A DNA stretch of 64,000 bases from Streptomyces sp. NL15-2K (lineage in GTDB: Bacteria; Actinomycetota; Actinomycetes; Streptomycetales; Streptomycetaceae), in NCBI RefSeq assembly GCF_030551255.1, contig NZ_CP130630.1:6057501-6121500 (forward strand), written 5' to 3'. Position numbers and translations under genes: made by a program. The notes under the pieces were generated by a model. It was not told the DNA's origin. It was given only the letters and a program-made list of their open reading frames with translations, and ran no database searches. This document shows positions 62,681-64,000 of the stretch, one piece after another (positions within the stretch are counted from its first letter, which is position 1; the number at the start of each line of letters is the position of its first letter).

Positions 62681-63720
62681 GCGACGCTGGAGCCCAGCAG
62701 GTCGGCGGTCTCCTGGGCCGACCATCCGGCGACGTCGCGCAGGATCACGGCGGCGCGCTGGCGTGGCGGGAGCTGCTGGATGGCGGTGAGGAACACGAGC
62801 TCGAGCGTCTCGCTCGCGACGGCCTCGGAATCGGGCTCGGGGTGTGAGTGGGCCGTGGCAGGCTCCGGGAGTTGGTCGTCCGGGAAGGGCTGCAGCCAGG
62901 GGAGACGGGGTGGCGGTGGTCCGTCGCCGGAGTCCATGCCCGGCACGGGTTCGTAGCGGGCCGGGCGCCGGTTCTGCTTGCGCAGGAAGTCGAGGCAGGC
63001 GTTGGTGGCGATGCGGTAGAGCCAGGCGCGCGGGTTGTCGACACCGCCCCTCGCCTCAAGGGCCTGCCAGGCCTTGAGGAACGTCTCCTGGGTGAGGTCC
63101 TCGGCCTCGTCGTACGAGCCGAGCAGCCGATAGCAGTGCGCCCGCAGCTCCCGCCTGTGCCCCTCGACGAGAGCGGCGAAGGCGTCCTCACCGGAATGCG
63201 TCACGCCGGAATGCGTCACGCCGGAATGCGTCACGCCGGAATGCGTGACGGTGGAATGCGTGACGGTGGAAAACGTCACAGCGGATTGCGTCACACCGGA
63301 TTGCGTCACACCGGATTGCGTGACGGCGGACTGCGTGACGGCGGAATTCGTCACGTCGGCAGGTGTGACGCTTTCCGCGTCGCCGGCGACGACCGGCGTG
63401 GCGACCACCGGTCGAGCGGGATCCTGACGTGCCTCACCTGCCTGACGTGCCTCACCTGCTTGACGGGCGAGGCGCCGCAACTGCGCGAACCGCGTCGACA
63501 GGGCCTCGACATCGGCGCGGAACACGACTCCGGGTTCCAGCCGCAGCCGCCCCAGTCGATCCCCGATATCGGAGATCAGCTCCCTGACGGGCACGCCGAC
63601 CGGCCGCCGCCGCTCCCGGTAGGCGCGCTGACGGCACGCCTGCGAGCAGTACGACGCGGCCCGCCCCGGCCCGCCACCGGTCACGATCGGGCCCCCGCAC
63701 GCTTGGCACCTTCCTGTCAT
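62681..63720 (-). pseudogene. N-terminal half of the split sigma factor, fused to a zinc ribbon by VTxSx repeats
   Basis: From ATG 63720 the frame gives a zinc ribbon ('CQACGGPIVTGGGPGRAASY' then CSQACRQRAYRERR), a helical segment (about 45-100), eleven 5-residue VTxSx repeats, and sigma-2 ('CYRLLGSYDEAEDLTQETFL', 'RAWLYRIATNACLDFLRKQN') with the TIGR02960 linker 'WLQPFPDDQLPEP'. It ends in sigma-4 at 'DVAGWSAQETADLLGSSVA'. The insertion then adds 'DELRFPG' and a stop (62656). Truncation removes the promoter-recognition helix and SnoaL domain, so activity is doubtful. Confidence 0.82.
63191..63355 (-). repeat. Eleven in-frame 15-bp repeats encoding VTxSx
   Basis: The unit on the minus strand is GTGACGCATTCCGGC with variants. 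Eleven copies run from 63191 to 63355. Each carries a GTG in frame, so each could serve as a start for the sigma part, the last being 63204. Confidence 0.9.
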
Positions 63721-63784
63721 GCTCACACGTTAGCCGCCAGGTGCGCAGATGCTCCCAGGTCAGGGTGGGTCACTACCGGCCGGC

Positions 63785-64000
63785 TCATCCCAGCGCCAGC
63801 GACGCCTGCACCGGCAGATGGTCGCTCGGGAACCGGCCGTCCATCGAGAACGTGTTGATCGCCGCCCAGTGCGTGGTCACCCCGGGAGTGGAGAGAATCC
63901 AGTCGATACGCCGGCCGCCGGGCTCCGGCGGCCGGAAGCCGTTGTAGGTCGCGTACAGCGGGCCGCGCGCACCCGCCGCGTCCCAGGTGTCCACGAGGCC
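63785..64000 (-). CDS. Endonuclease/exonuclease/phosphatase family protein, C-terminal part
   Basis: Only the last 71 residues are in the window; the gene runs past its right edge. The visible part has 'RRIDWILSTPGV' and 'RFPSDHLPVQASLALG', the DWIL and SDHLPV motifs of the EEP superfamily, in which the Asp-His pair is catalytic. Substrate class is unclear (DNA, phospholipid or other phosphoester). Confidence 0.85.
   Translation of the reverse strand, partial: GLVDTWDAAGARGPLYATYNGFRPPEPGGRRIDWILSTPGVTTHWAAINTFSMDGRFPSDHLPVQASLALG

Noticed and set aside
63191..63355. CRISPR array
   Set aside because: Repeats are 15 bp, directly adjacent, in frame and without spacers or cas genes.

Overview
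The window is high-GC actinobacterial DNA. Codon use, the GvpU-like and SCO5918-type genes, the conserved cold-shock/DEAD-helicase cluster and the many ATGA/GTGA gene overlaps all point to a Streptomyces chromosome. Everything here was read from the sequence alone; family names come from recognised motifs, not from database searches.

Region 1 (about 70-30,300) is a phage-tail-like contractile injection system (CIS) of the extracellular/cytoplasmic CIS lineage, in two blocks. Block A (70-6160) holds a secreted beta-propeller/DUF11 protein, a DUF4255 (Pvc16/Afp16-type) tail terminator and an AAA+ ATPase, then a convergent cargo-like gene (6212-7960). Block B (16,546-30,299) is a tightly overlapped structural operon: sheath, tube, tail-assembly-like protein, DUF6760-like mini-protein, a 1021-aa disordered VQR-repeat protein, second tube-type protein, LysM tube/hub adaptor, VgrG-like spike, PAAR tip, gp25, gp6/J-like wedge, gpI-like wedge and a zinc-ribbon/transmembrane/discoidin-like protein that resembles the CisA membrane adaptor. 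Between the blocks lie two DUF4157 (HExxH) candidate effectors. One carries what looks like an actin-fragmin/PI3K-type kinase domain, the other an amidoligase-like C-terminus. A TnpB (IS200/IS605) element and an orphan murG paralogue lie there too, with remnants of two unrelated genes abutting the TnpB element.

Region 2 (30,400-42,400) is a LacI-controlled glycan-use cluster on the minus strand: solute-binding lipoprotein, two permeases (no ATPase gene, as expected where a shared ATPase such as MsiK serves), a 59-aa membrane peptide missed by ordinary gene calling, GH29 alpha-L-fucosidase-type enzyme, membrane-anchored PpiC-like foldase, and a secreted beta-helix/F5-8C protein. A GH35 beta-galactosidase is divergent. 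Two near-identical palindromic operators lie upstream of the solute-binding gene and of the GH35/lacI divergence, so the whole set is probably one regulon.

Region 3 (42,450-53,000) holds a DUF4234 membrane protein, an ECF41-type sigma factor with its FAD-dependent oxidoreductase partner, an EACC1-caspase gene pair (a predicted biological-conflict or cell-death module), an IS5-family element with a -1 frameshift signal abutting a 226-bp MITE-like element, and an ECF sigma factor with a CU044_5270-type partner. Region 4 (53,476-57,800) is a cold-response neighbourhood: MerR regulator, GvpU-like protein, SCO5918-type protein, CBS-like protein, DEAD-box helicase and CspA. Region 5 (58,000-64,000) has an SRPBCC protein, a secreted propeller/Ig-like protein, a short-chain dehydrogenase lacking the usual Tyr/Lys pair, a TIGR02960-like sigma-factor gene cut in two by a 483-bp insertion with a 4-bp target duplication, and the end of an endonuclease/exonuclease/phosphatase gene.

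I saw no tRNA, rRNA or CRISPR array.
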